Positions 12,230-25,018 of a DNA stretch of 64,000 bases are shown piece by piece (positions within the stretch are counted from its first letter, which is position 1; each line of letters opens with the position of its first letter). A program made the translations under genes and the position numbers. Where the stretch lies: NCBI GenBank assembly GCA_950295325.1, contig OX485807.1:13481001-13545000 (forward strand), in the 5' to 3' direction. This DNA comes from Polytrichum commune. Its lineage: Eukaryota; Streptophyta; Polytrichopsida; Polytrichales; Polytrichaceae. The notes beneath the pieces are model-generated. The model was not told the origin of the DNA and ran no database searches. It saw only the letters and a list, made by a program, of their open reading frames with translations.

Positions 12230-12616
12230 GTTTTCAACGCCCCGGGCTAGATCACATCTTCATTCGGTTGCGCCCCGCCCTTCCCACGTCTCCTTCACTG
12301 CCCGGTCTTCCCACCCGGACCTGCGTGGGAACTCTTCCCCATTGGGAACCAATGTGACACTTAAGCCATTACGCGCCCGGTCACTTAAGCCATCAAGCTC
12401 CTTGACCATGTGAAGGAACTCCTTCAATCAACTTGGGAATAATGAAAGTGATGTCAACTCGAGTCTTTGTAAAATTAACCAGGTATTGTCACATTGGTTC
12501 CCAACGAGGAAAAGTTCCCATGCAAGTGCAGGCATGAAGACCAGGCAGTGAAGGAGGCATGGGAGGGGCGGGACCCAACTGAATGACAACGTGATCTAGC
12601 CCGGGCCGTTTCCAAC
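12230..12616. mobile_element. Foldback element with about 125-bp TIRs
   Basis: The left arm (12230 to about 12360) and the right arm (about 12485-12616) are imperfect complements. They share CCCGGGCTAGATCAC, CTCCTTCACTGCC and GGGAACCAATGTGACA. It is GC-rich compared with its flanks. Long TIRs with a short unique centre suggest a Mutator-type or foldback MITE, but no TSD could be fixed. Confidence 0.75.
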
Positions 12617-12706
12617 TCACATGAATTCCCCACCCACACTCTTAAAGAAGTCGGCTCTCCCGGTTCATTGGTAAGGTAAAAGCGGTTTCTTGTAAAGAAG
12701 GGAGGC

Positions 12707-12724
12707 GGGGGGGGGGGGGGGGGG
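12707..12724. repeat. Homopolymer G18
   Basis: Longest of at least 13 G or C runs of nine or more bases in the window. An A-homopolymer of about 22 occurs at 51294-51315. Confidence 0.95.
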
Positions 12725-12848
12725 AGGAGGGGGCTGGGGCAAACCTATATGTACACTAGTTCCTTGGAGGCAAAGGTTTAGGCATCCAACAAGGAACGAG
12801 TGTATGGGTTGGTTCGCCAAAATGGGGGGGGGGGTGACGAGTGAGGAT

Positions 12849-13097
12849 CAGTGCCCGGGAAGTGTTTGGGCATAGTCAATCAAGATCCTAGTGATTCTAA
12901 ATCCAGCCGGTTACATGTTGACATCATCTTCCGGTTTTGTTTTATTCATTTGGAGCATATTCCATAGACTCCTCTAAAACGATCGGTAGACTTTTCCGAA
13001 GTCTCCAACTTCAACCGGTCATTCCTCAAACTCAACCGGTCATTCCTCAAACTCAACCGGTCCATGTGTAAGTAACCACCGGTTCTTCCCGGACATA
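12849..13097 (-). repeat. Family F, single arm with internal 21-bp duplication
   Basis: Left-arm orientation, beginning AGTGCCCGGGAAGTGTTTGG. Contains a local tandem duplication of CTCAACCGGTCATTCCTCAAA at about 13007-13055. Confidence 0.72.
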
Positions 13098-13099
13098 GG

Positions 13100-15515
13100 T
13101 GAGGATAATAAAAAGAAGTTGGGCTGTAAAAGGGAGTGGGGATATTGGGGTGCCGTGCGGGTGGGGAGGGGGGGGATGCATACTATATATATATATAATG
13201 GAAGGGGGGCTAGGGTTAGGCGGGCGTCAGCAGTCAATGAGGATGGCTGTGCTTTTTGATGGGCCGCATTGCCATGTTGATCTTCAAATCATCAGGCCTC
13301 CACTCCACTCCACTCCACTCCAAGGCCGCCCGAATGCCTCTTTGACCCACCCACCCACCCACCGGCATCATGCATGTGTAACATAAAGAAGTTAAAGGCG
13401 AATTCATTTTGCATCATCCGGGCGGCTGCCGAGGAGTCCCGCTTGTTATATAGGACCCGCCCGCCGCCCGATTACACATGTCCAATACCACAATGGAATG
13501 CCCCATTTCCCCCTCCTATATATAAGAAACTCTAGGCCTCCTGCAGGCCGGCGTGAATATAGTGTATGTTCGTAATGTGAATGGCCTAGTGTCCACCAGG
13601 CAAAAGGTCATTGGGGCACTACTACTCTCCTCTGTCAAGAATAGACACTTTAGTGACTGATAACGAGTGAAAGTAACTTTCCCCTCCTGTTATTACTACC
13701 TCTTGCAACAGCAACTGCGGCGTTGCGTTTGGTTGGGGGGGGGTACCGAATAGTGAAAATGAATATCTTATGAGTCGATTGTTGGTTCATCCCGATTTGA
13801 GTTTACGAGACTAACTTTGGGTGTGTGCTTTTGATTTATGAATTAGTGTAGCTGAAATGACAATACCTCGGGCTCTATAATGGTAATTAATGTTTTCGTT
13901 CTCCCCTCGGCGAGTTTGTCTTGCCCCTTGGTGGGTGTTGTGAACATTCACCCGACATTGGGTTGGAGATGTGTAGGTACATTATTTAGGGTGAAATTGG
14001 TGGGCACGCTTTTAGTGTGACTTACCATTCGTTGTATTGTAGTGTGGCTCCGTTAGTATACATCGTCACTCGTTGACAATAGCGTGGAACTTTATATTTG
14101 AGTGTTATTTTTTTGCATCAATTTTTTCACATAATCTTCTTTGACATTTTTTACTTTGAGAAATCACATCGCCGATATAGGGACTCATCAAATAAAACAC
14201 CATATGTTTGTTATAAAATGTCATGTTACATTTGTGGGTCTAAGGGAGAAAAGAAAATTAAGATTTTGAAATTAAAATCCTAACATTGAATTGAGAAGTT
14301 AAAATGTTTGGCAAAAAGAATGAACACCAATCATCCACCCCTAAAAATCCAAGTGATGTCTCCCAAAAACCTCCTAAAGGCATTTCTAACGGCGGATTTG
14401 ACTACATGGACATCATCACACAAAATTTTAGCTAAACACATGCCCCAAATTAGAAGTTCACAACGTAAACATGTACTATGGTATGGTCGGCAAGAGGTAG
14501 TTGCCCAGTCAAAACAATCCTTCTTGTTTTTAGGGGTTTGATATATAAGTGAATGCATGGATATCAATAATCAACATCATTCATGGCATCAAAGAACCCA
14601 CACCACGGGTATCAAAATTGTGATACCAATCCAATATTGGTGGGTACGCTCGTCGATCTTTATATACCCAAGTCATTATTTGGGTAAATACCATCCTAAA
14701 ACATATCGTTACTAGGATGATATTGCGTAGGTATGAAGGTTCTTGAGTTGTATATAGAACCAAATATACCATTGAGCGACATCTAGCCATAGGCCAATAG
14801 TAAGGTAGGAGCCGTGAGTGAGTTAGTGAACACTGGTAGCTTAGGACGAGTTCAAAGGAGGCTAAAGGCCTTTGAACTCCCATACCCAGATCATACCAAA
14901 CTTTTTGTCCGGTTCCAGCCGTAAAATTTCTAGAGATTGTGATAAAAAACATATGTCGGCCCACCACTTTTTCACATTGTTACAGTCGGAGATGCTAACG
15001 GGTGGTGCTAAAAGTGGTTGGTGTGGTCAACTCATCACCTACCTAGTAGTGTCAATTACCCGGCCACCAGGGTTGGCCTGCCAGGTCGACCGGCGAACTT
15101 TGCACCGGTCACCTGTCCTGAACCACTCCATTGTCGTATGAAGTACCACCAGCTATATCAGGTATCAAATGTTGATGAACTCATGGTTATTATGTACTTA
15201 CTGCCACTGCTAGCTAATAAGGTTCTTCTTCTTCTTCTAAAAAGCTACTTTACTTTGTGAGGTTTTTGGGGGAGACTAACAAAGCAAGCAAGCTGCCGGA
15301 CTAACTATCATGCTCCTGATTCAGAAAGATTGGTTTCTTTTGTACTATACCCTCCAAAATGGGGCTCGGCTAAGAAGTCGAGTTCGTTTTTGTTTTGAAA
15401 AACATAGTCAATTTGAAGGTTCTATTTTCGAGTTCGCCAAAGGTGGCCAAGCCTGCTAATGCACCTACTATTCTAATAAAGACCCAGTTTGAGTTGAATT
15501 ATAGAGGCATCATAT
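13100..15515. other. No gene recognised
   Basis: Mixed GC-rich (13130-13560) and AT-rich spacer. The ORFs at 14308-14967 on both strands lack family motifs. Confidence 0.45.
13300..13321. repeat. CCACT pentanucleotide array
   Basis: Four tandem CCACT units, close to a CCCA run at about 13348-13362. Confidence 0.9.
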
Positions 15516-15521
15516 GACTTA

Positions 15522-16428
15522 GGGGTGGTTCACCTTATGGCCGTCCAAGTTGAGTGGCCAAACGTTGTTGAGAGGCCAAAGAACATGGGTTGAAAATAGA
15601 TAGATAGCCAATGAAATATAGTAAGTGGAGCCTTCGGCCGGGCATAGTGTGAAGCTTCCAAAGGCCAAGCCCAAAGTCCAAACCCAAAGGGCCATCCCAC
15701 TTTATTCCTTGTCCAAAACAACCCCTCCAATCTAACAGCCAAAATCTTGCCAATGATTGATTTTCTAATGGAAAAGACCGACGGCCTCTCGACCATCGCT
15801 TGGGTTTCCATTCATGTCCGACCCAAACTTCCTTCAAGAGTCTGTCACCTTCGTCAAAAAGTAAGGGCGTCCCCAGCAGCCTCGCCATAGGGCATGCCAA
15901 CGCCAAAAATGGGGCATCCCGGGTTCTTAGGTGGCGGTACCGGCATAAATTGATCCCCACCAATGTCCGGTCCGGCATAATTTAGAAGCGGCCCGGGTAT
16001 AGTAAAGGCCTTCCAACGCCATAAATGGTTCATATGGCGGCCCTCCTCCGGCCCGCCAAGAGATTACTTTAATATCAGATACTCCGATATCCTACTTTAT
16101 CCCATGTCAGATAATAGGTGTCGTTGTCTTATTGATTGCTTCCTAATTATACCGGGGGTATGCCTAGGCTTTGGTGGGCTCTGACTCAAGATGAGCGGCC
16201 CCGCCCAAGATGGAGGGCTCCCCAAACACCCTAAACACCATATAATATATTATTTTTGGCGGGTTGCTTACTATCTCTCCTGGGGATGCCCTAAGCATCT
16301 TGAATTATGATGGCCTTTGGACTTTTGCCTCTAGTGTGAAGGGTCGAGAGCCAAACTCTTGGTTTCTTGCAATCTCATTGGTGGGAATCAACGGCCTCTC
16401 GACCTTTGGCCATAGTGTGAAGCGCCCC
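15522..16428. mobile_element. 907-bp Harbinger-type MITE
   Basis: The left end GGGGTGGTTCACCTTATGGC and the right end (complement GGGGCGCTTCACACTATGGC) are inverted repeats flanked by TTA (15519-15521 and 16429-16431). It contains a second, nested MITE. The 147-codon minus-strand ORF at 15535-15978 spans its left part and resembles no protein. Confidence 0.83.
15865..16291. mobile_element. 427-bp MITE nested in the 15522-16428 element
   Basis: The left end GGGCGTCCCCAGCAG and the right end (complement GGGCATCCCCAGGAG) are flanked by TAA at 15862-15864 and 16292-16294. GGGCATCCCCAGCAG-like ends are typical of plant Tourist/Harbinger MITEs. It must be younger than its host element. Confidence 0.83.
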
Positions 16429-16456
16429 TTAGAGGCGGTTCACATAGGGTCCCTGT

Positions 16457-16544
16457 AAGTCCCAAGTCACCCTCATGTTAGCAAGTCCCAAGTCGCGCTC
16501 ATGTTAGCAAGTCCCAAGTCGCGCTCATGTTAGCAAGTCACAAC
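16457..16544. repeat. 26-bp tandem repeat, 3.4 copies
   Basis: Unit AAGTCCCAAGTCGCGCTCAT plus GTTAGC at 16457, 16483 and 16509, then a partial fourth. The first copy differs by two bases. Confidence 0.92.
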
Positions 16545-18538
16545 ATGGAGGCAAATTTCCCAACTTTTGAGCATTGAGAAACCATTAAATCATGATTTTT
16601 ATTCATTAACGTTAGGTCTTGGTTATTTATATGAAAAAATATTCACAAGACTTGTATTTAGAGTTCGGTTTAGTAGTTTGTTCAACCCAACTCTCAACAT
16701 AAGTTCCAAGCCTCACTTCCGAAAAAGTGTTGCCATGTAGGCATCCATGTCATGTGTAGAAGTTAGGATTTGGAAGCCCGTGTGAAGTGGTAAGTCCCAA
16801 CTTCCATGCTCTTAACGGTTGAGATTGCACAAATTGACCTCAAGTGACTTGGGACTTAGGAGTTAGGATCCCAAGTGCACTGGCCCTAATTGAGATGGAG
16901 TTTTGGGAGCTTGGGGGGGGGGGTATGCTCATAAAACAATGGTAAGTTACTTGTTGTTGTAACATGCTTATATGTTAAGTTAACCCTTGATGTCCTATGT
17001 GGCCATAATTTGGTCATGAACAATTCGCTCTGACCCCTTTGACACCAATTCGGTTGGGTTCTAGACTGTTTCAACTACTTCTCTTGTTCATGTTCATGTG
17101 TGCTATGTTATGTCATGTGGATAATTTTGACTATGTTATGTCAACATAGTTAGCTATTTATGGATTAATTAAAATTATGGGAGTGTGCTCTCAACTAGTT
17201 TACAATGGAACTGGTCCACACACCAAAACTTGACATTTGTCAAGTTTGCGGTTTAAGGGTAGCATATCCTAACACATTTTTTTTGTTGATCCATATATGC
17301 AAATGATTCCCAATTGATACAAAAATTTACATGATACTCATCATATCCTAGACATATACCGTTTGAATTTTTAGTTGGACATGTGTTGGTGGGTACAAAT
17401 CCATGTGGAAGGTGCATAGTTGTCTCACCGCTGTCTCAAATTACAAAGCTTTCCAAAAAAAAAAATCACAAAATGATGGTTTCAAGATTTGTGACGTGAC
17501 TTGAGTAGGTATATTGCCCCTCTTTTAAACAAGGGTAATATTTTGTCATTTGGAGATGATTTGAGTGGAAGTTCAATTAAAAAAAAACACCAATTTCATC
17601 TCTAAATTGCTATTCCTCAAGGCCACTATGTCCAATCTTATTATAATCTCCTACGTAACATAACTCCAACGCCAAAATGACTGGAATGTGAGTCGTCACC
17701 TCTAACAAGCAAACATCTAAGTTATACAGTTGGATTTGTCAACAAAGCTTCGGATTTTCAGCTACGGTCTTTGAAATCAAGGTCACATATTACGGATAGA
17801 TTTGAGAGAAGTTAGGGGCTACAACAAGCATCACGGTTGGGGAAAAAGGTTGCAAGAGAGATTAGATGCAACATTTGACAATTACAAGGAGGACAACAAC
17901 TTAGTTGTCACTTGGAAGGTTAGGCCACAGATGGGCATTATTCCTTGATCTCCACTCGGGTTGTGTCAGTCCGCCCGTGTTGGGTTGTATTTTCAGTTTA
18001 CTCTCTTGCAATTAAATTTTCAATTCGTGCCCAAAAAAGAAGAAACGGAAAGAAAAAAAAGAAGACAATTGAAAGGAGGACGTGCACTAAATAGTGTGAA
18101 AGAAAGCAAGAAAGGCAAAGGAGGTGGTGGGGGGAAAGGTGAGCCTGGGTGTGGCTGCTATGGTGGCTAGCTTCAGATAGGAGGAGGCTCTAAAACTGGG
18201 TCTTCTGAGCATGAGAATGGCAGGAGATCCAATTAGTGTGGCAGAAAACACTCAACCCAGGCTTCACTTATTAAGAAGGTTAAGTTAACGTATCTGGCAG
18301 GGTGTGATAGCCACCCCTCTTGTCATGGATCATGGCCTAAAGTTATGATGAATCCGGCTCTCTTGTGTCCTCAAAAGTAGACGTGCCAAATTCAGTTACA
18401 AATTCTTAATCGGACGGACACCCATGCATGCCATGTTTGAGTGGTATGTGGTTATGTGTGACTTTCCAAAACCGGATACCACAATAATTAACAAGCGCTT
18501 CAAAAGAGATTGAAATATGATGACCATCTCATGCTAAG
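16545..18538. other. No gene recognised
   Basis: AT-rich spacer with a G11 run (16913-16923). No inverted-repeat element could be bounded. Confidence 0.4.
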
Positions 18539-18541
18539 TTA

Positions 18542-19053
18542 GGGCCACTTCACACACGAGACCGAGAGCCCGTGACCTTTACACGCCAAGCATTACACTC
18601 TCGTCGGTGGAAAAGGTGGGGCCGGTCCAAGTTCGCTTCACACCATGCTTGAAGGACGAACGGCGGAGTGAGTGTGTGAATGCAAGATGGATGTAAAGTC
18701 GACATGGATCCCTAGATGGCATCGAATTGATTGTGTTTCGTGGTCACTTGGATTGTTTTCAAAAACCAGCTTGTGGAGGTAGGCCTAACACAAAAAACCG
18801 GGAGGCCATGGCACTGCGAACGCTCACCATTGTTGGTTTACTATGTTTTATCATGTGTGAGGACCCACGTGAATAGAAATTCGTTGGAAAAGCATTTGGT
18901 TGAGGGCCCGGTCACATATGGCTTCACACTACACTTGAGGATCCATGACCACACTATGATTGCTGGAGGGGTCTTGGGACAACCTTTGGACACTTTCTTT
19001 TGGGCTCTCACAATTTCATGGTCACGGCTCTTGGCTTGTGTGTGAAATGGCCC
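18542..19053. mobile_element. Harbinger-type MITE, family C, copy 2
   Basis: The left TIR GGGCCACTTCACACACGAG is preceded by TTA. The right end (complement GGGCCATTTCACACAC) is followed by TAA, so the TSD is imperfect. It is about 512 bp long and includes the chance ORF 18731-19045, which resembles no protein. Confidence 0.87.
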
Positions 19054-19213
19054 TAACTGCGTGTTTCATATCCTAGAAGAAGTGGAGTAGTGGTGAAACA
19101 AAACTACCATTAAAGACCCAACTTCCTTACCCGAACAAATCTGATAGACTCATCACGCGGAACTTGAAAGAAATCTTCCAATTTGACTCGGGAAGAGAGG
19201 ATGGTCCCCACAT

Positions 19214-19438
19214 CACTACACTAAATATTGTATTTAGTGTCATTTAATTTTTTGAATTACACAGTTTCATATATTTTTACTAGTAATGTCATTTTTACCA
19301 AGTAAACATGTTAATGGTCTATAATGTCCAAACAACCAATTTTACCTTTGTTAGACCAAAAAAATATGAGAAATACATCAAATAGTTATAGCATTGCGTA
19401 ATTCCAAATAGTAAGTGACACTAAATACAATTAATGTA
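19214..19438. mobile_element. MITE family A, copy 1
   Basis: Starts CACTACACTAAATATTG. The interior TTGAATTACACAG...ATAATGTCC and the right end ATAGTAAGTGACACTAAATA match the other A copies, about 225 bp. The right TIR is partly decayed. Confidence 0.72.
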
Positions 19439-19998
19439 GATTTCGGTGTTCAACACTTGTTGGGAGAGGAGGAACAAGGGTGCAAAAACATGCCCTCTAT
19501 ATGTTGTGGATGATTTAGCCCGATTTTAGATTCAGTTTACTAATTCAAAGACAAAGCTATTGTACATGGTTTAGGGTGAATTTCCACAACACATTCCAAG
19601 GGGGAAAGGAAATTGGGGGAGGGGAAAACACTAATTTTTGTCATAGAGTTTAATAGTTGCTATTTAAAGCCGAATCGTACCCTTAAATTGGGGTCAAAGA
19701 CTTTTAATCATTTGAGGGAGCCTATTTTGGGATGAATTAACAACTAACTTCATACATGATATGTTTTTAATATTACCTATGTGCTAGGTGTTAGGAAATC
19801 AAACTATAATTAGATGCCTTGCCCTTTGAGTTGGCCTCATAGATCTTATGAAAAGTGAACATGCAATCAATTGTATTATAGCATATATGTTTTTTTTTTA
19901 AAGTTCATTTGACCCCGAAGTTTACATCAAAGTTTATTAATATATTCATGAATTAGTCTATGGGGACTCAAAACGGTCGACTACTACCACCACCACCA

Positions 19999-20556
19999 CA
20001 CCACTTATGATATTTAGTGTCATGTACACTATTTGCAAAGGGCCTGAACTAAATGCACGGAGGTCTAAAGTGTCACGTTTGCTAATTATCAATATGATAC
20101 TATTTGTGAACATAAGTGAACATAAGTGAACATAAGTAAACATAAGTAACTTTTTAAGTGAAGAAAATATTTGCATTATGACATTTAGCATAGGACATTG
20201 GATACTTTAGATGATAGTTTTGTGTTTTTGTATGCAAAGGGAACATATTACGGAACATACTAATGGCAAGTGTCATGTGTTTTTTTTATAATTAAATAGG
20301 CAAGAGCACACTAATTTCAAGTGTTATTTGTGTACACATTTAGTCAATTATTTATCAATTGTGTAATATATGCATACACCTCATAGCACTATTGAAATCA
20401 CACTCATGTGAAGATATTAGATAGCGCACTTGAATGCCAAGTGTCACGAGGTGACAATATCAAGAAGTTGTTGATCATTATTGTAATCTAGCATGTGCCT
20501 CAAAACATGGTAAGTGACACTATTACCCACCGGACATTAGATACCATAAATGGTGT
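19999..20556. mobile_element. MITE family H, copy 1
   Basis: About 550 bp. Left ACACCACTTATGATATTTAG and right complement AACACCATTTATGGTATCTA form TIRs. Contains the 10-bp tandem array at 20106-20147. Colinear with 42667-43150. Confidence 0.75.
20106..20147. repeat. 10-bp tandem repeat (GTGAACATAA), 4 copies
   Basis: Four adjacent copies with one changed base, inside family H copy 1. Copy 2 of family H has only one unit, so the array expanded after divergence. Confidence 0.9.
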
Positions 20557-20559
20557 TTT

Positions 20560-22600
20560 CCTTCTTATTATTCTTCTTCAACTTTTCAAATTTCCTTAAG
20601 TTGCGTCACATGTGACAATGATCATGTAGTAAAGTGTATACATGCAAATGGGAGCATTTAATTGTGCCCAACCAAATAATCTAACCCCACCGGCCACCAA
20701 GCTCCTCAATCAATTCCCCGTTTTAATTCCCAATTAGCCACCCTCAGCTCATCCTAACAATAAATCAAGCCACATTCCACCAAACAAAACGACCACAAAA
20801 ATCCATTACTTGACCCTAGTCCCTCCTCATGATCATAGTGCTCCATTATTATTCATGGGTGGCAAGTGGGACTCAACTCGGAGAGTCCGACTTGTCTACA
20901 AAAGCTAGTTTTAGTATTTTTTGTTCTTTTTACTTTTTGGGAACAACTCAAGAAATCAATTCATGAGGGAATCAAAGTACATAACATCACTTGTCTCTAG
21001 GGTGATGCACCCCTTAGTGTCGGCAAATTCATAAGACTGATTCTTTGCTTACGTTGGTTCAACCTTGCAAAATGAACAATAGAAAAAAGGGTGAATAAAC
21101 ATGTGAGGATCTATCACCAACGATTGAATGATGTTTAGTTTTATTTACTGTGCTAGCCAACTAGTTGGTCCCATGGTCAATTGGGCCAAGAATCTTTTAA
21201 AGGTGCCCCCATAGATGTTGGGCTTGCTTGGAGCCCTCCCCTTTTTTTTGTAAAGGAACTCATCCTCTAGATTGTACGAACAAGGCAACCGACAAGGCAA
21301 ACCTAGCACATGGGAACCCCATGATATCAAGAAATGGTGTCCATCAAGGGACCTTTGAGATTCCAAGTCAACCTAAGATTGTTACATCGAGCAATGATAC
21401 CTCTAACGATCTAATTAATATCAAAGACTTTAAAGATGTTGGTGCATCATCGGTATCTAAAATCATTGAGGATGATCCATAAATTAGTGAAGTGGTAGTT
21501 CCTAATGTTTCACTTTCTCAAGTGTGAGAAACAATGGCAACCCTATCTACATTTATAGAACAACAATAGAGTAATGTCAATGAACTTAGGACAAAGCTTT
21601 TGGCTTTCCAAAAATCCATCATTGTTTCACGTATTCAAGAGTCTCATCAAACAACAAAAATAGACTCTTATTCTGGTCACTAAGTAGGAGTAAGTTTAAT
21701 ATTGTTTATCAAACAAATGTGAAGACATTTAGAAGTGTTACAAATGAATATTATTTTAACCGTTTAATCGTTACTCTCGTAATTGTTATTTTTGGCATTG
21801 CCCACCCTCTCTAACTGGCATTGTATTAAAATTATAGAAATGTTGCAAATTCTATGCTTCTAAAAGGTAGCATTCAAAGAGGGAAGATTGCATCCGTATA
21901 CTCCCACTATGTAAGTCAAGTCCAAGGCTTGTGAATCTTGTGTTCAACATATTAGATATAAAAGGCATGGGTTGGCCAATGTTTTATTTTAGGCATATGT
22001 ATAAGGTGCCTACCTCCATCCATGAAGTGAAGTGATTAAATGATATTGATATTAAATTTGGGAAAGTCAAACAAAAAAGGAACTAATGAAATTGAAAGTA
22101 TGTCATGATGGTTTCAAGCTAACTAATTCTCTAGAGTGGCAAAGTGTGGTAGCCTTCACGAGATAGAGACTAATGTCAACTTGATGGTGTACTTAAAGAA
22201 AGACTTGAAACTCCCTAGAACCACATTCTTAAATAGTGATGAAAACTTATATTTAATGAGATTATAAAAGGTCAATCCAACACAAAATGTGCTCCATTTT
22301 CAACTGCATCATATGAAATGTGAACATCGTTCCAAACGGTAAATGCACTTGTTCGCCACATTCCTTTATTATACATTGAAAATGATAACCCAACTTGTGA
22401 ATAATTGCTATGGGTGGGGGGAGGGGGGGTCGGGCAAAACTTGAAAAATGCTACTCCAAAAGTGCATGTGATACACTATCTAAGAGCTTGCTACCAACTG
22501 TGAGTTGCAGCACTTGACACAATATTTGGCATGCCCCCCGAAATTGAAGTCATGGTCTTACTCAAGAAAATAAACATGCAATTTATCTCGTTACTAGGAA
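20560..22600. other. Spacer with a weak, degenerate ORF
   Basis: The frame 21228-21482, followed by further stop-broken codons to about 21680, is Ser/Asn/Asp-rich and could be an old retroelement gag remnant. No zinc knuckle, protease or polymerase motif supports this. Confidence 0.3.
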
Positions 22601-22606
22601 TTTAGG

Positions 22607-22857
22607 AAAGAGGGAATTAATTGTATACGAGTGGAATTTTTCTCATCCATCCAACATAAAAACTTGATCCCTATTCAGGTTTGATGCCGATTCATCTCAA
22701 ATGACCCCAAGTAGATCATTTGGGGCCTTTATAAGATGATCGTGATGTCAAATCAACTAAAAAAAGCAATCTCCATGTTGCATATTATTTCAAGGTTTTA
22801 TGTTGGATGAATGAGAAATACACCTATCTATAAAAATTCCCTCTCTTTGGGAATTTG
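22607..22857. mobile_element. MITE family G, copy 1
   Basis: TGTATACGAGTGGAATTTTT and CATCCATCCAACATAAAA at the left are inverted at the right (TTTTATGTTGGATGAATGAG). About 250 bp. Confidence 0.75.
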
Positions 22858-22904
22858 TGGATAACCCCTACCATTTGTATTATTTTGTACCATAATATTA
22901 TATT

Positions 22905-23330
22905 GTTGAGTATGTACGTTGAGTGGGGCCGGGATTAAGCCAAATTTTATTGTAATCATACTTGGTTTATTCACACAACATAACATTACACTGACAAATT
23001 TAGGCTAAAAACTTGGGTGAAGCAATAAATTGACATTATCATAATGAAAACGGTTGATATCGGTTGAATAATGCTATGTGCCATTTTTGTTTGTGAATTC
23101 CATATAATAAGTGGCTCTACTGAAAACAAAGTAACCAATATTGTAGGTGTGACTACTACCTAGTAGTTGCCAACATATCATTTTAACATGGAGATTTTAT
23201 AGTACATATTGGATAGCTGAGTATGTATGTTGGGTGGGGTTGGGAATAAGCCAAATTCTATATGGAATTATACTTTGCTTATTCTCTCAACACAACATAT
23301 TCAACTTGATAAACTCGGGTGATGCAATGT
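22905..23330. repeat. Diverged direct duplication of an about 115-bp segment
   Basis: About 22905-23030 and 23215-23330 share GAGTATGTA.GTTG.GTGGGG, AATAAGCCAAATT and TTATTC with CAACA. Each copy also has short inverted ends, so these may be two insertions of one small MITE. Confidence 0.6.
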
Positions 23331-23601
23331 CATTGTGATTATTAGAATGGACTAGCATATAGCATCCGAATAATGTTATGTGATCTTCCTTCCTCAAAAT
23401 ATTGTGCTTGTGATGAGAGGTATCAATATGAGCGTTAGGTGGAGGGCTAGGCTATTTGGGGGTCTAATGGCGCCTTCATACATACACAACACACATGCAC
23501 AATAGAGTTAATCGAAATCTATGGGAATCAATTGGCATTGCATCGTCTTAATGGTCCCTTGTTTGGAGGGCTTCTTTGAGTTTTAGGTGCTGACATGTTT
23601 T

Positions 23602-23666
23602 ATCTTTGTACAACTTGTGATCTTCTCGTTATCTTTGTACAACTTGTGATCTTCTCGTTATCTTTG
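23602..23666. repeat. 29-bp tandem duplication
   Basis: Unit beginning ATCTTTGTACAACTTGTGAT occurs identically at 23602-23630 and 23631-23659, then a short partial copy. Confidence 0.92.
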
Positions 23667-23857
23667 CCATCTATGTGCACATGCATCTCTTTGCTCCTCT
23701 CACCACTTGTGTACTCCTTAAGTAGAGTCAAGGTTAGGAAAGAATTGAATTTTTTGTCAAAGTTTTTTGTCTCGAAATAAAGCAAAACGATTTCCCTTCC
23801 TAGTTTTATTTTTAACTTACTAACAAGAGGACTGGGGTGGCAAGTATGGAAACTCCA

Positions 23858-24108
23858 TCAAAAAACTTGAGTTGGTGCCCACTTTTGGTGAGTTCTCGAT
23901 TAACTCCAATGAACATGAAGAACCGACCGCTAGGTACAGATGAGCCAGTCGAAGTTCAAGACCTCGGTAAAATTAGAGGAACTCGAAGAAAATGCCTCAA
24001 AATCAATAAAAGAAAACCTAAACGATGTCAATTTGAAACCAGCTAGACTTGGAAACACATGGACCTCGACCAATTATATCCAAAAATCTCCCCAAACACT
24101 AGAATCAT
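23858..24108 (+). repeat. Family F, partial copy
   Basis: Right-arm type (GAAGTTCAAGACCTCGG, GGACCTCGACCAATTATATC, then CCCCAAACACTAG). The ORFs crossing it are chance frames. Confidence 0.62.
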
Positions 24109-24491
24109 CCATAAAGTCCCTCAAATACAGATGGAACCATGCATTCGGTCCTTCCTTGAGACAACTTTCCACTAAGAGCTCATTAGCTCGCCGTGTTCCA
24201 AAACCTATTTTCAAAATCGGTTGAAACTTTCAAACTTTGGAATCTAAAACTTGGGATCGAAAGTAGGGTATGCGCGTGAGACCCACTATCCAAAATCTCA
24301 GCTCAACTTACGTAAGGCGAGCTTGGCCCACCTATCCTAGCAGGACACGCTAGAAAACCGTTTTTGGATAGCCGAACACCATGCTTTGTGTGTATGATAA
24401 TTTAAGCATCAAGAAAACTCGGGTAGCTCGCTCGGTGTGTTCATTCTCATGGACCCTACCCGAGGGTTGGGACTAAGTAACTAACTTAAAC

Positions 24492-24525
24492 CCATGGGGT
24501 TTCATCTACCATGGGGTTTCATCTA
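24492..24525. repeat. 17-bp tandem duplication
   Basis: CCATGGGGTTTCATCTA is repeated head to tail. Confidence 0.85.
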
Positions 24526-24885
24526 CCAAACAACTCCACACTGTACGTCCCGATGTAAAGCTGTGATTCGGACTCGGCATCATCATCATCAGGTGCCCCT
24601 TGTTAAGTGCTCCAGAATGTTCTGGGCCTGGGGAGATGTGCCGCCTATTTTAACATGGGGCAACCCAACAACTCCTGCTTTTGCTGAATCACGGGGGCCG
24701 GGCCAACTAAATTGAAAAGGCCCTCTTTCACACTACCCACCAAGCTAGCTAGCTAGCTAGGTAGGTTCACACTAGGGTCCAAGACTCCAATAAGACCATA
24801 GAAACTCCAAAGTCGAATGATCCTATATATGAAAGTTACGGAGTATATATGTGTAAAGTCATGGGACCAAAATGAGTGTGTGTGT

Positions 24886-25018
24886 GAGAGAGAGAGAGGG
24901 GGGGGGGGGGGATTGTCGTACACAAGCATACCTCTCATTCCTCCAACATAAAAGCTTTGAAGTAATATGCAGCACGGAGGTTACTTTTTTTTAGTTTAGT
25001 TTCTAAGACCCCAAACTG
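24886..25018. repeat. MITE family G, left half with G14 tract
   Basis: GA/G-rich start, then ACCTCTCATTCCTCCAACAT and GCAGCACGGAGG. The right half is not found; family A copy 2 begins at 25019. Confidence 0.6.

Noticed and set aside
15535-15978. 147-codon minus-strand ORF
   Set aside because: Lies across a MITE and part of its nested guest, with a competing overlapping frame at 15530-15811 and no domain or splice context.
21228-21680. Possible retrotransposon gag remnant
   Set aside because: Ser/Asn-rich composition only; no LTRs, primer-binding site or polymerase motif found around it.
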